A model generated the notes under the pieces. The model was not told the origin of the DNA. It ran no database searches and saw only the letters and a list, made by a program, of their open reading frames with translations. From Sphingomonas sp. AP4-R1 (GTDB taxonomy: Bacteria > Pseudomonadota > Alphaproteobacteria > Sphingomonadales > Sphingomonadaceae): DNA of 64,000 bases. The position numbers were made by a program, and so were the translations under genes. Shown piece by piece: positions 36,738 to 46,754 of the stretch (position 1 is the first letter of the stretch; every line of letters begins with the position of its first letter). The stretch covers positions 1,750,001 through 1,814,000 of the forward strand of contig NZ_CP053346.1 in the NCBI RefSeq assembly GCF_013113735.1, given 5' to 3'.

Positions 36738-37808
36738 ATGTTGTATGTGCTCGCGGAGACGCTCGGTTTTCCGCATGTCCTGAATCTGATCCGCTACATC
36801 ACCTTCCGCGCGGGCGCGGCGGCGATGACGGCGCTGTTCCTCGGCCTGCTGATCGGGCCGCGCTTCATCGGCTGGCTGCGCGTGAAGCAGGGCAAGGGCC
36901 AGCCGATCCGCGCGGACGGGCCGCAGACGCATCTGAAGAAGGCCGGCACCCCCACGATGGGCGGGCTGATGATCCTGACGACCGTGACCGTCTCGATGCT
37001 GCTGTGGATGGACCTGAACAACCGCTACGTCTGGGCGTGCATGCTCGTGACGTGGGGCTTCGGGCTGATCGGCTTCCTCGACGATTATGACAAGGTGACC
37101 AAGCGCAGCCATGCCGGCCTGTCCGGCAAGGTGCGGCTGGCGGCGGAGTTCGTGATCGCCGGCATCGCCGCCTGGATCATCACCAGCGGCAACAGCACGA
37201 TCCTGTATCTGCCCTTCTATAACGGGCCGGTGATCGATCTGGGGCCGCTCTACATCTTCTTCGCGGCGTTCATCATCGTGGGTTTCGGCAATGCCGTGAA
37301 CCTGACGGACGGGCTCGACGGCCTCGCGACGATGCCGGTGGTGATCGCCAGCCTCGCTTTCTTCGTGATCAGCTACATGGTCGGCAACATCAAGTTCGCC
37401 ACCTATCTCGGCATCCCGCACGTGCCGGGCGCGGGCGACCTGACGATCCTGACGGCGGCGATCATCGGCGGCGGCCTCGCCTTCCTGTGGTTCAACGCGC
37501 CGCCGGCGGCGGTGTTCATGGGCGATACGGGATCGCTAGCTCTCGGCGGCGCGCTGGGCGCGATCGCCGTGACGTGTCACCATGAGATCGTGCTGCTGAT
37601 CGTCGGCGGCCTGTTCGTGCTGGAGACGGTGTCCGTGATCCTGCAGGTGTTCTTCTACAAGCGCACCGGCCGGCGCATCTTCAAGATGGCGCCGATCCAC
37701 CACCATTTCGAGCAACTCGGCTGGAGCGAGCCGACCGTGGTGATCCGCTTCTGGATCATCAGCTTCGTGCTGGCGCTGGCCGGCCTTGCGACGCTGAAGC
37801 TGCGGTGA
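36738..37808 (+). CDS. mraY: MraY, lipid I synthase
   Basis: 356 residues with about ten membrane helices. The catalytic motifs are present: [23 protein letters not shown] and [12 protein letters not shown]. MraY transfers phospho-MurNAc-pentapeptide to undecaprenyl phosphate to form lipid I at the inner membrane. ATG 36738 is close behind murF; the stop overlaps murD's GTG. Confidence 0.97.
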   Translation: MLYVLAETLGFPHVLNLIRYITFRAGAAAMTALFLGLLIGPRFIGWLRVKQGKGQPIRADGPQTHLKKAGTPTMGGLMILTTVTVSMLLWMDLNNRYVWACMLVTWGFGLIGFLDDYDKVTKRSHAGLSGKVRLAAEFVIAGIAAWIITSGNSTILYLPFYNGPVIDLGPLYIFFAAFIIVGFGNAVNLTDGLDGLATMPVVIASLAFFVISYMVGNIKFATYLGIPHVPGAGDLTILTAAIIGGGLAFLWFNAPPAAVFMGDTGSLALGGALGAIAVTCHHEIVLLIVGGLFVLETVSVILQVFFYKRTGRRIFKMAPIHHHFEQLGWSEPTVVIRFWIISFVLALAGLATLKLR

Positions 37809-39187
37809 TCACGAGCCCGGCCTTTGCGGGGAAGCGCTATGCGGTCCTCGGCCTCGCGCGGTCCGGCGTGGCGACGGTGGAGGCGCTGCTGGCGAGCGGC
37901 GCCCGCGTGACGGCGTGGGATGCCGATGAGGCGAAGCGGAATGCTCTTCAAGCCCCTTCCCTTCAGGGGAGGGGTTGGGGTGGGGCCTCGCTTGAGGACG
38001 AGCGCCCAGATGAGCTGCCCCACCCCCCGACCCCCTCCCCTGAAGGGAAGGGGGAGCTTCTGTTCGCCGATCCGATGGAGATCGATCTGGCGGGTTATGA
38101 CGCGGTGATCGTCTCGCCGGGCGTACCGCTCAACCGGCATCCGATCGTGGCGCATGCCCACAAGGCGCGCGTGCCGATCATCGGCGATATCGAATTGTTC
38201 GCGCAGGCGCGTGGCGATCTTCCCGCGCATCGCGTGATCGGCATCACCGGCACGAACGGCAAGTCGACCACCACGGCATTGCTCCACCATATCCTCGAGA
38301 CGGCGGGCATCCCGACGTTGATGGGCGGCAATATCGGCCTGCCGATCCTGTCGCGCGATCCGCTGTCCGAGGGTGGCGTCTATGTGCTGGAGCTGTCGAG
38401 CTATCAGATCGACCTGACCTGCACGCTCGACTGCGACGTGGCGGTGCTGACCAACATCACGCCCGATCATCTCGATCGCTATGACGGGTTCGAGGGCTAT
38501 GCCGCCTCCAAGGCGCGGCTGTTCGCGATGCAGAGCGAGGGGCATGCGGCGGTGGTCGATGCCTGGTCCGAGGCCGAATATGCGGTGCTGGACGATGCGC
38601 CCGACGGCCTGGGCTTCATGCTGAGCGACGAGGTGGCGATCGGCGATCAGGCCAATTGGCCGGCGTTGCAGGGGCCCCACAATGCCCAGAACGTGCGCTG
38701 CGCGGTCGCGACCTGCCGGATCCTCGGGCTGGAGGAGGAGGCGATCGAGCAGGGCCTGCGCACCTATCCCGGCCTGCCGCACCGGATGGAGCGCGTGGCC
38801 GAGAAGGACGGCGTGCTGTTCGTGAACGACAGCAAGGCGACGAACGCCACGGCGACGGCGCCCGCGCTGGCCGCTTATCCACTTATCCACTGGATTCTGG
38901 GGGGCGTGCCCAAGACGGACGATCTGGACGATTGCGCTCCGCACTTCGATCATGTGCTTAAGGGCTACACGATCGGAGACGCGGGACCGATGTTCGCCCG
39001 GATCCTGAAGGAGGCCGGCAAGCCTGTCGAGGAGAGCGGTACGCTCGAGGCGGCCGTGCGCGCGGCGGCGGCCCATGCGAAGCCGGGCGAGGTGGTGATG
39101 CTGTCGCCGGCCTGTGCGAGCTTCGACCAGTTTTCGGATTACGAGGCGCGCGGCCGCGCCTTCCGCGATGCGGTGGCGGGGCTGTGA
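37805..39187 (+). CDS. murD: MurD, D-glutamate ligase, with in-frame repeat insertion
   Basis: 460 residues, about 30-40 more than expected. N-terminal Rossmann region [19 protein letters not shown]-binding [14 protein letters not shown], and C-terminal [17 protein letters not shown] are intact, so it is the UDP-MurNAc-Ala:D-Glu ligase. Residues about 49-85 ([12 protein letters not shown] ... [15 protein letters not shown]) are translated from a palindromic repeat with no counterpart in ordinary MurD, lying in the N-terminal UDP-binding domain between DEAKRNAL and [13 protein letters not shown]. The reading frame is preserved and no stop is made. The GTG start overlaps mraY. Confidence 0.94.
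   Translation: MITSPAFAGKRYAVLGLARSGVATVEALLASGARVTAWDADEAKRNALQAPSLQGRGWGGASLEDERPDELPHPPTPSPEGKGELLFADPMEIDLAGYDAVIVSPGVPLNRHPIVAHAHKARVPIIGDIELFAQARGDLPAHRVIGITGTNGKSTTTALLHHILETAGIPTLMGGNIGLPILSRDPLSEGGVYVLELSSYQIDLTCTLDCDVAVLTNITPDHLDRYDGFEGYAASKARLFAMQSEGHAAVVDAWSEAEYAVLDDAPDGLGFMLSDEVAIGDQANWPALQGPHNAQNVRCAVATCRILGLEEEAIEQGLRTYPGLPHRMERVAEKDGVLFVNDSKATNATATAPALAAYPLIHWILGGVPKTDDLDDCAPHFDHVLKGYTIGDAGPMFARILKEAGKPVEESGTLEAAVRAAAAHAKPGEVVMLSPACASFDQFSDYEARGRAFRDAVAGL
37950..38059. repeat. Palindromic element inside murD coding sequence
   Basis: AAGCCCCTTCCCTTCAGGGG plus AGGGGTTGGGGTGGGG at the left is mirrored by CCCCACCCC...CCCCTCCCCTGAAGGGAAGG plus GGGAGCTT at the right, around about 35 unique bases. 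It belongs with the intergenic elements at 1620, 35231 and 51317, but here it is read through in frame, like the palindromic elements that enter Rickettsia genes. Confidence 0.9.
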
Positions 39188-39203
39188 GTGCCGGGATCCA
39201 TAC

Positions 39204-39323
39204 CCGTTGGTTTCGAGCGCAGATCGAGCTTGTCGAGATCGAAGTCGAGAAGTCGGCCCTCGCTATCGGCGGCGTTCTCGACGGGCGCATCTCGACAAGC
39301 TCGATGCTGCTCGAACCGAACGG
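39204..39323. repeat. Palindromic repeat of the CCGTTxGGTTCGAGC family, murD-ftsW gap
   Basis: CCGTTGGTTTCGAGCGCAGA at the left pairs imperfectly with GCTGCTCGAACCGAACGG at the right. Inner ATCGAGCTTGTCGAGATC and ATCTCGACAAGCTCGAT arms pair well. Related copies are at 59743-59852 and 61841-61966. It fills most of the 162-base murD-ftsW spacer. Confidence 0.85.
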
Positions 39324-39349
39324 TCTCGGTCAGGTAGGGGAGGCGTAAC

Positions 39350-40636
39350 ATGGCATCCGTGGTCTTCGATCCGCCGCCGACTCCCTCGCGCAGGCCCGTG
39401 CAGCCCAAGCGCCGGGGCGATCGCTTCGGGCGGGGCGATCGCTCGGCGATGGCCGTGTGGTTCTGGGAAATCGATCGCGTGCTGCTCGCGCTCGTCACCG
39501 TGCTGATCGGCATCGGCCTGATCGCGGTGGCCGCTGCCGCGCCTGCGGCCGCGCATCGTTATTCCGATGCGACGCATGCGATGCCGACGCTCTATTATTT
39601 CTGGCGCCAGCTGATGTGGACGGCGCTGGCCGTGCCGGTGCTGATCGCGACATCGATGCTGCCCAAGGATCTGGCGCGTCGCCTGGCCCTCCTGGGCGCG
39701 GCGGTGTTCACGATGCTGCTGATCCTCGTGCCGATCCTCGGTGGCGCGGAGAAGAATGGCGCGCAGCGCTGGATCTTCTTCGGGCCGGTGCAGGTGCAGC
39801 CGTCCGAATTCCTGAAGCCGATGTTCGTGGTCGCGGTCGCGTGGATGCTGTCGCTGCGCAAGAAGGACCAGCAGCTGCCGATGGTGCCGATGACGTTCCT
39901 GTATCTGGGGCTGATCGGCGCCTTCCTGATGAAGCAGCCCGATCTGGGCCAGACGGTGATCTTCGCCAGCGTGTGGCTGTGCCTGCTGACGCTCTCGGGC
40001 TTTCCGGTCAAATATCTCGGCATGATCGGCGCGGGCGGCGTGGCTGCGCTCGGCTGCGCCTACATGTTCTATTCGGTCGCGCGCGTCCGCATCGACGGCT
40101 TCCTGAAGATCGGCGAGGCGGGCAAGCAGGTCGACAGCTATCAGGTGGAGAGCGCCTACAACACGCTCACCAATGGCGGCCTCGTCGGCATGGGGCCGGG
40201 GGCGGGGATCATGAAGTTCCGCCTGCCCGAGCCGCACACCGATTATATCTATTCCGTGATCGGCGAGGAATTCGGGCTGATAGCCTGCCTCGCCATCGCC
40301 TTGATCTATCTCGCGATCGTGATGCGCGTGTTCCTGAAGCTGCTGCACGAGGAGGACGAGTTCCTGTTCTTCGCGAGCGCCGGGCTGGTGACCCAGTTCG
40401 GCCTTCAGGCGTTGATCAACATGATGGTCAATGTTCACCTCGCGCCTTCGAAGGGCATGACCCTGCCGTTCATCTCCTACGGCGGATCGTCGATGATCGC
40501 GCTCAGCCTGGGCTTCGGCCTGCTGCTCGCCTTCACGCGCAAGAACCCGTATCTGACGCGCTCGCCCTATATCGTGACGTGGAATGCGGGGATGGGGAAT
40601 AGCGGCGTCGGCGGCGCGGAGCGGCCAGGCCGATGA
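39350..40636 (+). CDS. ftsW: FtsW, septal glycosyltransferase (SEDS)
   Basis: 428 residues, about ten membrane helices, with the SEDS marks GGAEKNGAQRWI, PSEFLKP, GLQALINMMVN and FISYGGSS. FtsW polymerises lipid II at the septum with FtsI. A good Shine-Dalgarno (AGGGGAGG) lies six bases before the ATG, as needed after the repeat. The N-terminal 35 residues are a basic cytoplasmic stretch. It overlaps murG by four bases. Confidence 0.96.
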   Translation: MASVVFDPPPTPSRRPVQPKRRGDRFGRGDRSAMAVWFWEIDRVLLALVTVLIGIGLIAVAAAAPAAAHRYSDATHAMPTLYYFWRQLMWTALAVPVLIATSMLPKDLARRLALLGAAVFTMLLILVPILGGAEKNGAQRWIFFGPVQVQPSEFLKPMFVVAVAWMLSLRKKDQQLPMVPMTFLYLGLIGAFLMKQPDLGQTVIFASVWLCLLTLSGFPVKYLGMIGAGGVAALGCAYMFYSVARVRIDGFLKIGEAGKQVDSYQVESAYNTLTNGGLVGMGPGAGIMKFRLPEPHTDYIYSVIGEEFGLIACLAIALIYLAIVMRVFLKLLHEEDEFLFFASAGLVTQFGLQALINMMVNVHLAPSKGMTLPFISYGGSSMIALSLGFGLLLAFTRKNPYLTRSPYIVTWNAGMGNSGVGGAERPGR

Positions 40637-41829
40637 GCGTGAAGCGTCATTTCGTGCTCGCCGCGGGCGGGACGGGCGGCCACATGATGCCGGCCCACGC
40701 GCTGGCGGCGGAACTGACCGCGCGCGGCCATCATGTCGCGCTGATCACGGACGAGCGCGGCGCGCGCATCCCCGGTTTGTTCGAGGGGGTCGAGACGCAT
40801 GTGATGCCCGCAGGACGCATCGCCGGCGGGCCGCTCGGCTGGCTGAAGGCGTGGGCCGGTATTCGCGCGGGCCGGGCGATGGCGCGGCGCCTGTATGAAG
40901 GCTTCCAACCGACCGCCGTGGTCGGCTTCGGCGGCTATCCCTCGCTGCCGGCGCTGCTGGGCGCGATGAAGGATCGCATCCCGACCGTGATCCACGAGCA
41001 GAATGCCGTGCTGGGCCGGGTCAATCGGCTGCTGGCCGGGCGCGTGGCGGCGATCGCGACCGCCTATCCGGTCGTCGATCGGCTGAAGCCGCGCTTCAAG
41101 AAGAAGACGCACCTGATCGGCAATCCGGTGCGCGAGATCGTAAAGGCGATGGGCGAGCGCCCTTTCCCCGCGATCGACGAGGACGGGCCGTTCCGCATCC
41201 TCGTCACCGGCGGCAGCCAGGGCGCGACGATCCTGTCCACCGTGGTGCCGGATGGGCTCGGCCTGCTGCCCGATGCGATCCGGATGCGCCTGCAGGTGGT
41301 CCAGCAATGCCGCCCCGAGGATATAGAGGGGCCACGCGCGCGCTATCAGGAGCTGGGCATTCCGGCGGAACTGGCGACCTATCTGGAGGATCTGCCCGCG
41401 ATCCTCGACCGATCGCATCTCGTGATCGCGCGTGCGGGCGCCTCCACGATCGCGGAGCTGACGGTGGCGGGGCGCCCGGCCATCCTCGTGCCGCTGCCGA
41501 GCGCGATGGACGATCACCAGACCTGGAATGCGCGCGAAATGGCGTCCGAAGGCGGCGCGCGGATGATCCCGCAGAGCCAGTTCACGCCCAAGGAGCTGGC
41601 GCGCCAGATGGAGGCGCTGCTGGGCGATCCGGAGGCGTTGATCGTGGCGGCGAACCGGGCCAAGGCCTGCGGGCTGCCGCGCGCGACCGAGGATCTGGCC
41701 GATCTGGTGGAGAGCTTCGGGCGGCCTCCGGTGATGGATGCGATCGGCGACGACGTGCGCGGGCTCGGCGCGCCGTCGGGTGCCCTGCCGGCAATGGGAC
41801 GACCCGCTTTGGGAAGGAATGCGATTTGA
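40633..41829 (+). CDS. murG: MurG, lipid II synthase
   Basis: 398 residues. The N-terminal glycine-rich loop [27 protein letters not shown], and the donor-site segment [20 protein letters not shown] define MurG, the GT-B enzyme that adds GlcNAc to lipid I. ATGA start on the ftsW stop and a TTGA junction into murC. The last 40 residues ([20 protein letters not shown]) extend slightly past the usual end. Confidence 0.96.
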   Translation: MSVKRHFVLAAGGTGGHMMPAHALAAELTARGHHVALITDERGARIPGLFEGVETHVMPAGRIAGGPLGWLKAWAGIRAGRAMARRLYEGFQPTAVVGFGGYPSLPALLGAMKDRIPTVIHEQNAVLGRVNRLLAGRVAAIATAYPVVDRLKPRFKKKTHLIGNPVREIVKAMGERPFPAIDEDGPFRILVTGGSQGATILSTVVPDGLGLLPDAIRMRLQVVQQCRPEDIEGPRARYQELGIPAELATYLEDLPAILDRSHLVIARAGASTIAELTVAGRPAILVPLPSAMDDHQTWNAREMASEGGARMIPQSQFTPKELARQMEALLGDPEALIVAANRAKACGLPRATEDLADLVESFGRPPVMDAIGDDVRGLGAPSGALPAMGRPALGRNAI

Positions 41830-43244
41830 AGGGTGTAGCGACCGATATCGGCACGATCCATTTCATCGGGATCGGCGGCATCGGCATGTCCGGCATCGCT
41901 GAGGTGATGCACAATTTGGGCTATAAGGTGCAGGGCTCCGACGTGGCCGAGGGCTATGTCGTCGAGGGCCTGCGCGCGAAGGGCATCCCCGTCGCGATCG
42001 GGCACAAGGCCGAGAATCTGGGCGATGCGGCGGTGGTCGTCACCTCCACCGCGATCAAGCGCGGCAACCCCGAGGTGGAGCTGGCGCTGGAGACGCGCGT
42101 GCCCGTCGTGCGCCGCGCGGAGATGCTGGCCGAGCTGATGCGTCTGAAATCCACCGTCGCGGTGGCGGGCACGCACGGCAAGACGACCACGACCTCGATG
42201 ATCGCTGCCCTGCTGGATGCGGGCGGCGTGGACCCGACCGTGATCAACGGCGGCATCATCAACAGCTATGGCTCCAATGCCCGCCTCGGTGCGTCCGACT
42301 GGATGGTGGTGGAGGCCGACGAGAGCGACGGCAGCTTCCTGCGGCTGGACGGCACGATCGCGGTGGTGACCAACATCGATCCCGAGCATCTCGATCATTA
42401 CGGCTCGTTCGACAAGGTGAAGGACTGCTTCGTCGAGTTCGTCGAGAATGTGCCTTTCTACGGCGCGGCCCTGCTGTGCATCGATCACCCCGAGGTGCAG
42501 GCGATCATCCCGCGCGTGCGCGACCGCAAGGTCGTCACCTACGGTTTCTCGGCGCAGGCGGACGTGCGCGGCGTGAATGTGACGCCGTTTCCCGGCGGCA
42601 ACCGCTTCGAGGCGATCATCCGCAGCCGTGACGGATCGACCCGCTCGATCGAGAATATCGAGCTGCCGATGCCGGGCCGCCACAATGTGCAGAATGCGCT
42701 GGCGGCGGTCGGCGTGGCGCTGGAGCTGGGCGTGCCGGACGACGTAGTCCGCACCGGCTTCTCGAAGTTCGGCGGCGTGAAGCGGCGCTTCACCAAGGTG
42801 GGCGAGGTCGCGGTGGATGGCGGCGCCGTGACGATCATCGACGATTATGGCCATCATCCGGTGGAGATCCGCGCGGTGCTGTCGGCGGCGACCGAGGGCG
42901 CGCGCGGGCGCGTGATCGCGGTGGTGCAGCCGCATCGCTTCACCCGCCTGCGCGATCTGATGACCGACTTCCAGAGCGCGTTCAACGAGGCGGACGTGGT
43001 GTATGTCGCACCCGTCTATGCGGCGGGCGAGCAGCCGATCGAGGGCGTCGATGCCGAGGCTTTGGTCGATGGGCTGAAGCAGCGCGGCCACCGCGCGGCG
43101 CAGGTGATCGCGGGTCCCGAGGCGCTGGCGAAGGCGCTGGCCGATACGGTGCGGGCGGACGACATGGTCGTGTGCCTGGGCGCGGGCGACATCACCAAGT
43201 GGGCGGCAGGCCTCGCCGACGCGATCCGGAGTGCGAGAGCATGA
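41826..43244 (+). CDS. murC: MurC, L-alanine-adding ligase
   Basis: 472 residues. The Rossmann loop [18 protein letters not shown] site [22 protein letters not shown] and [13 protein letters not shown] identify MurC, which attaches L-Ala to UDP-MurNAc. The start is a TTG at 41826 that overlaps the murG stop (TTGA). A longer upstream reading is the murG shadow. The stop overlaps the small ORF that follows. Confidence 0.96.
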   Translation: MKGVATDIGTIHFIGIGGIGMSGIAEVMHNLGYKVQGSDVAEGYVVEGLRAKGIPVAIGHKAENLGDAAVVVTSTAIKRGNPEVELALETRVPVVRRAEMLAELMRLKSTVAVAGTHGKTTTTSMIAALLDAGGVDPTVINGGIINSYGSNARLGASDWMVVEADESDGSFLRLDGTIAVVTNIDPEHLDHYGSFDKVKDCFVEFVENVPFYGAALLCIDHPEVQAIIPRVRDRKVVTYGFSAQADVRGVNVTPFPGGNRFEAIIRSRDGSTRSIENIELPMPGRHNVQNALAAVGVALELGVPDDVVRTGFSKFGGVKRRFTKVGEVAVDGGAVTIIDDYGHHPVEIRAVLSAATEGARGRVIAVVQPHRFTRLRDLMTDFQSAFNEADVVYVAPVYAAGEQPIEGVDAEALVDGLKQRGHRAAQVIAGPEALAKALADTVRADDMVVCLGAGDITKWAAGLADAIRSARA

Positions 43245-43438
43245 CCGAGTGGATGAAGTCGATCATCGCGCTGCAGGAGCAGGCGCTGGAAGTGCAGCGC
43301 CTGCAGATCCAGATGGCGACCAAGGCGATGGAAGCCGGCCGCGATGCGGTGACCGCGCAGAAGCAGGGCCTCTCCGCGATGGAGGCGGGTGCCAAGGCGT
43401 GGCGCAACTGGTTCGAATTATGGTCGATCAAGCCGTGA
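43241..43438 (+). CDS. 65-aa helical protein between murC and murB
   Basis: The start is an ATGA overlap with murC and the end a GTGA overlap with murB, so it is translated as a link in the operon. The protein ([20 protein letters not shown] ... [13 protein letters not shown]) is one long amphipathic helix rich in Gln, Ala and Met with a Trp-rich end. That resembles coiled-coil or phasin-like peptides. It has no export signal. Its position suggests a role with precursor synthesis or division, but no known dcw protein has this form that I recognise. Confidence 0.78.
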   Translation: MTEWMKSIIALQEQALEVQRLQIQMATKAMEAGRDAVTAQKQGLSAMEAGAKAWRNWFELWSIKP

Positions 43439-44349
43439 GTGCGCTCGCGCCCGCCGCTTCGGTCGCCTTGCCCGCGCTGGCGGGGACGGCGGAGGCGCGC
43501 GGCTCCCTGGCAGACTTCATCTGGTTCCGCACGGGCGGGCCGGCCGAATGGCTGGTGCGTCCGGCCGATACCGCCGATCTCGCGCGCTTTCTGGCCGCGC
43601 TCGATCCGTCCGTGCCGGTGCTGCCGGTGGGCGTGGGATCGAATCTGATCGTGCGCGACGGCGGCGTGCCGGGCGTGGTGATCCGCCTGCCCAAGGCCTT
43701 TGCGCGCGTGGTGGCCGAGCCCGGCGATCTGGTGCGTGCGGGCGGCGCGGCGATGGGCATCACCGTGGCGAGCGCCGCGCGCGACGCGGGCATCGCCGGC
43801 ATGGAATTCCTGCGCGGCATTCCCGGCACGGTCGGCGGGGCGGTGCGGATGAATGCGGGCGCCTATGGGCGCGACGTGAGCGACATCCTCGTCGAGGCGA
43901 CCCTGGTGCTGCGCGACGGCAGCGTCGAGCGGTGGGAGGCCGAAAAGCTCGGCTACACCTATCGCCATTCCGCCGTGCCGGCAGGCGCCGTGGTGGTGGA
44001 GGCGCTGTTCCGCGGCACGCCGGGCGATCCGAAGGACATCGGCGCCGAGATGGACCGGATCGCGGCCGAGCGTGAGGCGAGCCAGCCGCTCCGCAGCCGC
44101 ACGGGTGGGTCCACCTTCAAGAATCCGGACGGGCACAAGGCCTGGCAATTGATCGACGAAGCGGGCTGTCGCGGCCTGCGGCTGGGCGACGCGCAGGTGT
44201 CCGAGAAGCATACGAACTTCCTGCTCAATCTCGACAAGGCCAGTTCGGCCGATATCGAGGCGCTGGGCGAAGAGGTGCGTATTAGGGTGAAGGCGACAAG
44301 CGGCGTGGAGCTGGAGTGGGAAATTCAGCGCGTGGGGGTGGCGTCTTGA
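43435..44349 (+). CDS. murB: MurB, UDP-MurNAc dehydrogenase
   Basis: About 304 residues. FAD-binding motifs LPVGVGSNLIVRDGG and GIPGTVGGAVRMNAGAYG, and the substrate region RSRTGGSTFKNPDG, are MurB (type II). It reduces UDP-GlcNAc-enolpyruvate to UDP-MurNAc. A GTG at 43435 gives the usual four-base overlap; ATG 43420 is an alternative with five more residues. It ends in a TTGA overlap with the DUF4262 gene. Confidence 0.95.
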   Translation: MSALAPAASVALPALAGTAEARGSLADFIWFRTGGPAEWLVRPADTADLARFLAALDPSVPVLPVGVGSNLIVRDGGVPGVVIRLPKAFARVVAEPGDLVRAGGAAMGITVASAARDAGIAGMEFLRGIPGTVGGAVRMNAGAYGRDVSDILVEATLVLRDGSVERWEAEKLGYTYRHSAVPAGAVVVEALFRGTPGDPKDIGAEMDRIAAEREASQPLRSRTGGSTFKNPDGHKAWQLIDEAGCRGLRLGDAQVSEKHTNFLLNLDKASSADIEALGEEVRIRVKATSGVELEWEIQRVGVAS

Positions 44350-44834
44350 CGCGCGACGATGACGAATATGAGCGGCAGATCGTCACCAACGTGCGTGAGC
44401 ATGGTTGCCATATCATGTATGTGTTTGATCCGGACGCAGATAGCCCGGCATTCGCTTACTCGACAGGGTTCCTGGAGTCCGTTGGGCAACCGGAAGTTAT
44501 CGTTTTTGGGCTGCCGTCCGAGATGATGCAATTCATGATCAACGAAACCCTTCGGCAATGTCGGAATGGGTTGGAACTGGTCGACAATGCAGAGATCGAA
44601 GGATTGCTCGAAGGGCATCGATGCGTGGTGTGTGCCATTCCGCCCGAGAATATTACGCGGGAATATTTTAATTCAGCGATGTGGTTTCAGCGATTTGTTG
44701 CGCGGGAGGATCTGACGGAGGCGTGTCAGATCGTTTGGCCGGGAGCTGCCGATGGACTCTTCCCTTGGGAAGAGGGGTGTTCCGACGCGGTACGCGCTTC
44801 TCAGGTCTGTTTGTTCGCTGAGGGCGCACAATGA
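44346..44834 (+). CDS. DUF4262 protein inserted between murB and ddl
   Basis: 162 residues beginning TRDDDEYERQIV, with the DUF4262 signature AYSTGFLESVGQPEVIVFGL in the first half and a short domain after it. DUF4262 proteins are small and uncharacterised. The gene begins at a TTG on the murB stop (TTGA) and ends on the ddl ATG (ATGA), so it fits the operon exactly. Yet its bases are visibly more AT-rich, with codons such as gtt, ttt, tat and att that neighbours avoid, which suggests transfer. I know of no role in murein synthesis. Confidence 0.85.
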   Translation: MTRDDDEYERQIVTNVREHGCHIMYVFDPDADSPAFAYSTGFLESVGQPEVIVFGLPSEMMQFMINETLRQCRNGLELVDNAEIEGLLEGHRCVVCAIPPENITREYFNSAMWFQRFVAREDLTEACQIVWPGAADGLFPWEEGCSDAVRASQVCLFAEGAQ

Positions 44835-45778
44835 TCCTCCACGTCGCAGTCCTGATGGGCGGCTGGTCGGCCGAGCGGGCGGTCAGCCTCGTTTCGGGCG
44901 AGGGGGTCGCCAAGGCGTGCGAGAGCCTTGGGCATCGCGTGACGCGGATCGACATGGACCGCGATGTTGCCGCGCGTCTGGCCGAGGCGGCGCCCGATGT
45001 CGTGTTCAACGCGCTGCACGGCACGCCCGGCGAGGACGGCACCGTGCAGGGCCTGCTCGACATCATGGGGCTGGCTTATACCCATTCGGGCCTGGCCACC
45101 TCGGTCATCGCGATCGACAAGGAATTGAGCAAGCAGGCTTTGGTGCCGCACGGCATCCGCATGCCGGTGGGCACGATCGTCAAGTCCGAGAGCCTCTATG
45201 AGGGCGATCCGATCGCGCGGCCTTATGTGCTCAAGCCGGTCAACGAAGGCTCGTCGGTCGGCGTCGCGATCGTGACGCGCGAGGGCAATTACGGAAATCC
45301 GATCGCGCGCGACGCGGCCGGGCCGTGGCAGACGTTCGGGACGTTGCTGGCCGAGCCCTACATCAAGGGCCGCGAACTGACCGTCTCCGTACTGGATACG
45401 GCCGAGGGGCCGCGCGCCTTGGGGATCACCGAGCTGATCCCGAAGAACGGCTGGTACGATTACGACGCCAAATATACGGACGGCCTGACCACGCATGTCT
45501 GCCCGGCCGAGAACATCCCGGCCGATGTCGCGGCCTCGATGCTGGCCATGTCGATCGAATCCCACCGATTGCTCGGCTGCCGGGGCGTCTCGCGCTCGGA
45601 TTTCCGCTGGGACGACGAACTGGGCGAGGCAGGCCTCTATCTGCTGGAGGTCAACACCCAGCCGGGCATGACGCCGCTGAGCCTGGTTCCCGAGCAGGCG
45701 CGCGCGATCGGCATGTCCTATGAGACGCTGGTGCAGGCGATCATCGACGAAGCTCTGGCGAGGAAAGCCGCGCGGTGA
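44831..45778 (+). CDS. ddl: D-alanine--D-alanine ligase
   Basis: 315 residues with an ATP-grasp fold. N-terminal LMGGWSAERAVSLVSG, central KELSKQALVPHG, the PVNEGSSVGVAIV loop and the ending VNTQPGMTPLSLVPEQA are Ddl motifs. It joins two D-alanines for MurF. The ATG overlaps the DUF4262 stop; the stop overlaps the ftsQ GTG. Confidence 0.96.
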   Translation: MILHVAVLMGGWSAERAVSLVSGEGVAKACESLGHRVTRIDMDRDVAARLAEAAPDVVFNALHGTPGEDGTVQGLLDIMGLAYTHSGLATSVIAIDKELSKQALVPHGIRMPVGTIVKSESLYEGDPIARPYVLKPVNEGSSVGVAIVTREGNYGNPIARDAAGPWQTFGTLLAEPYIKGRELTVSVLDTAEGPRALGITELIPKNGWYDYDAKYTDGLTTHVCPAENIPADVAASMLAMSIESHRLLGCRGVSRSDFRWDDELGEAGLYLLEVNTQPGMTPLSLVPEQARAIGMSYETLVQAIIDEALARKAAR

Positions 45779-46713
45779 GCGCGAAGGCGGCCCCCAAGCG
45801 CACGCGCCCCCGGCCCGCGACCAGCGCGGCGCGGAGGGCGCCCGCGCGCGCGCGGCCGCCGGCGCGCACCAGGGGGCCGTCCGCCGCCGGCGCGATGATC
45901 AGCCGCGCGTTCAAGGCTTTGCCCCTGCCCGAGGGCTTCCTGAAGAGTCTCGGCAACTGGACTTTGAGCCTGCTGCTGGTGGGCGGCGTCGGCGCAGGTG
46001 TGGTCGCGATGGGCGTGCCGGGGATGGTGGGCCTCGCGCTTTCGCATGCGATCGGCCGGGCGGGCTTCGTCGTCCACACGATCGAGGTGAACGGCCGCGC
46101 CCATGTCGATCGCGACGCCGTCTATCGTGTGGCGATGGATTCGCGTGGGCAGGACATGCCGCTGGTCGATCTGGAGGGCATCCGCCAGTCGTTGATGGGG
46201 TTGGCCTGGGTGGAGGATGCGCGCGTCTCGCGCCGCCTGCCCGACACGCTGATCGTCGATATCGTCGAGCGCAAGCCGGCGGGCGTCTGGCAGCATGATT
46301 ACAAGCTCTCGCTGATCGACGGGGAGGGGCGCGTGATCGCGCCGGTGGATCCCTCCTCGCCGATGGATCAGTTGCCGCTCGTGATCGGCACCGACGCCAA
46401 TCTCCATGCGGGCGAGTTCGCCGCTTTGATCGCCAGCCAGCCGGTGCTGAAGCCCTTGATCGAGGGCGCGACATGGATCGGCGGGCGCCGCTGGGACGTT
46501 CGGTTCCAGTCGGGCGAGACGCTGATGCTGCCCGAAGGCGACAAGGCCGCGCGCGACGCCTTCGCTTTGTTCGCCCGCAAGGACAGCGAGGCGCGGCTGC
46601 TGGGGCAGGGGATCGTCCGCTTCGACATGCGCGTGCCGGACAGGATGGTGGTGCGCATGTCGAGCGAGCCGGGGGCGAAAGTGACGCCCCCACAGCCAGC
46701 CAATCAGATATAG
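45775..46713 (+). CDS. ftsQ: FtsQ, divisome bitopic protein
   Basis: 312 residues. A basic Arg/Pro-rich cytoplasmic head of about 45 residues precedes one membrane helix (WTLSLLLVGGVGAGVVAMGV), then a POTRA domain (FVVHTIEVNGRAHVDRDAVY) and the FtsQ beta domain ending at VTPPQPANQI-like sequence. It links FtsBL to the division ring. The GTG start overlaps ddl. It is the last tightly overlapped gene before ftsA. Confidence 0.93.
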   Translation: MSAKAAPKRTRPRPATSAARRAPARARPPARTRGPSAAGAMISRAFKALPLPEGFLKSLGNWTLSLLLVGGVGAGVVAMGVPGMVGLALSHAIGRAGFVVHTIEVNGRAHVDRDAVYRVAMDSRGQDMPLVDLEGIRQSLMGLAWVEDARVSRRLPDTLIVDIVERKPAGVWQHDYKLSLIDGEGRVIAPVDPSSPMDQLPLVIGTDANLHAGEFAALIASQPVLKPLIEGATWIGGRRWDVRFQSGETLMLPEGDKAARDAFALFARKDSEARLLGQGIVRFDMRVPDRMVVRMSSEPGAKVTPPQPANQI

Positions 46714-46754
46714 GTCAGAACCGAACGATAAAATGTCAGTACAAGGCTTGAGTG

